Positions 63,399 through 64,000 of a DNA stretch of 64,000 nucleotides are shown here, one piece after another. Origin of the DNA: Frateuria_A sp035943815 (GTDB taxonomy: Bacteria; Pseudomonadota; Gammaproteobacteria; Xanthomonadales; Rhodanobacteraceae); the NCBI RefSeq assembly GCF_035943815.1, contig NZ_DASZBU010000010.1, positions 124,001 through 188,000 of the forward strand, in the 5' to 3' direction. Position numbers and translations under genes: made by a program. Under the pieces are notes generated by a model. That model was not told the origin of the DNA and did no database searches. It saw nothing but the letters and a program-made list of their open reading frames with translations. The number at the start of each line of letters is the position of its first letter. The first letter of the stretch is position 1.

Positions 63399-64000
63399 AT
63401 GAACAGGCTCCAGGACAAAGTCGCCATCGTGACTGGCGGCGCGGTGGGGATAGGTGCCGCGTGCGCACGGCGCATGGCCGCTGAGGGCGCCAAGGTGGCG
63501 ATCCTCGATCGAATGACCGATTCAGGCCGTGAACTGGCGGGAGAACTGGTCGGGCTCGGCTACCAGGCGCGCTACCTTCATGCCGACGTCGCGTCGGAGA
63601 CCGGGGTGGCCCATGCCATCGACGAAGTCGCCAGCCTTTTCGGCCGTCTGGACGTCCTCGTCAACAACGCCGGCATTGCCGGCCCGGACAAGCCCACCCA
63701 CGAGTTGACCGAAGAAGAGTGGGACCGCGTGCAGGCGATCAACGTCAAGGGCGTGTTCTTCTGCACGAAGCACGCGATCCCCCACATGCGCCGGGCGGGC
63801 GGCGGCAGCATCGTCAACCTGTCCTCGATCTACGGCCTGGTCGGCGCCGCCGACGTGCCGCCTTATCACGCATCCAAGGGTGCCGTGCGGCTGATGAGCA
63901 AGACCGATGCGCTGCTGTATGCGCGCGACGGCATCCGGGTCAACTCGGTGCACCCGGGCTTCATCTGGACGCCCATGGTGCATGGCTTCCTTTCCGGCCA
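63399..64000 (+). CDS. Short-chain dehydrogenase/reductase (partial)
   Basis: The first 200 residues of a classical SDR, cut by the window end; the family is about 250 residues. Cofactor motif TGGAVGIGAACA, structural NNAG in VLVNNAGIAG, the active Ser in SIVNLSSIYG, and YxxxK as YHASKGA. The N-terminal Asp after the second strand (AILDR) suggests NAD(H) preference. ATG 63399 has GGAG 7 bases upstream. It is divergent from the stress protein operon and near an FNR-like box. The substrate cannot be told. Confidence 0.9.
   Translation, partial: MNRLQDKVAIVTGGAVGIGAACARRMAAEGAKVAILDRMTDSGRELAGELVGLGYQARYLHADVASETGVAHAIDEVASLFGRLDVLVNNAGIAGPDKPTHELTEEEWDRVQAINVKGVFFCTKHAIPHMRRAGGGSIVNLSSIYGLVGAADVPPYHASKGAVRLMSKTDALLYARDGIRVNSVHPGFIWTPMVHGFLSG

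Overview
The window is about 64 kb of high-GC gammaproteobacterial chromosome. The gene set and local order point to Xanthomonadales/Lysobacterales, most likely the Rhodanobacteraceae (Rhodanobacter, Dyella, Frateuria or Luteibacter relatives). The signs are an emrR-emrC-emrA-emrB type efflux operon, prfB next to lysS, smc-zipA, a BigR/Blh-type sulfur module and a large TonB-dependent receptor beside glycosidases. The placement is inference from gene content; no rRNA, tRNA, CRISPR array or complete insertion sequence was found.

Layout. 1-3 kb: partial ccmA, a DUF3293 gene, kynurenine 3-monooxygenase and phaR. 3-8 kb: an efflux operon (MarR regulator, outer-membrane channel, EmrA, EmrB). 8-13 kb: TatD nuclease, two glycine-zipper lipoproteins, a SleB-type wall hydrolase, a gene-poor stretch, a 2OG oxygenase and a formate/nitrite-type channel. 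13.3-17.5 kb: a tight three-gene unit of secreted cupredoxin, membrane EAL c-di-GMP protein and outer-membrane barrel; this is the best candidate here for an undescribed sensory system. 17.6-20.7 kb: prfB with its programmed frameshift, a small protein of exact 11-residue repeats, and lysS. 20.8-29.6 kb: DUF1501/DUF1800 pair, YciI, BolA, smc, zipA and a PaiB-like protein. 30-40 kb: a glycan-utilisation locus (GH13 enzyme divergent from a TonB-dependent receptor, then GH92 and GH2) with two identical palindromic sites in the divergent promoter region.

40-48 kb is a patchy accessory region: small secreted hypotheticals, a YciI protein, a tyrosine recombinase with a frameshifted middle, a LysR/aldo-keto reductase/cupin/alcohol dehydrogenase cluster in which the dehydrogenase lacks its N-terminus, an AraC-type regulator and a cytochrome P460. 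48-52 kb: a four-fold repeated membrane protein and an arsenic operon (arsR, arsI, an arsN2-arsC fusion, ACR3 pump) with an operator over a probably leaderless start. 52-54 kb: an outer-membrane barrel and a DUF2946 protein. 54-57 kb: a sulfide/persulfide module (BigR-like repressor and TauE exporter divergent from a persulfide-dioxygenase-like hydrolase and two YeeE/YedE proteins) around a perfect 20-bp palindrome. 57-58.7 kb: two L,D-transpeptidase-fold proteins. 58.6-64 kb: acetate kinase, phosphoketolase and a tandem universal stress protein, divergent from a partial short-chain dehydrogenase, with a consensus FNR/Anr box and a variant box between them, suggesting a low-oxygen phosphoketolase bypass.

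The right half from about 46 kb is rich in stress functions (arsenic, sulfide, low oxygen). The left half is mostly housekeeping and envelope genes.
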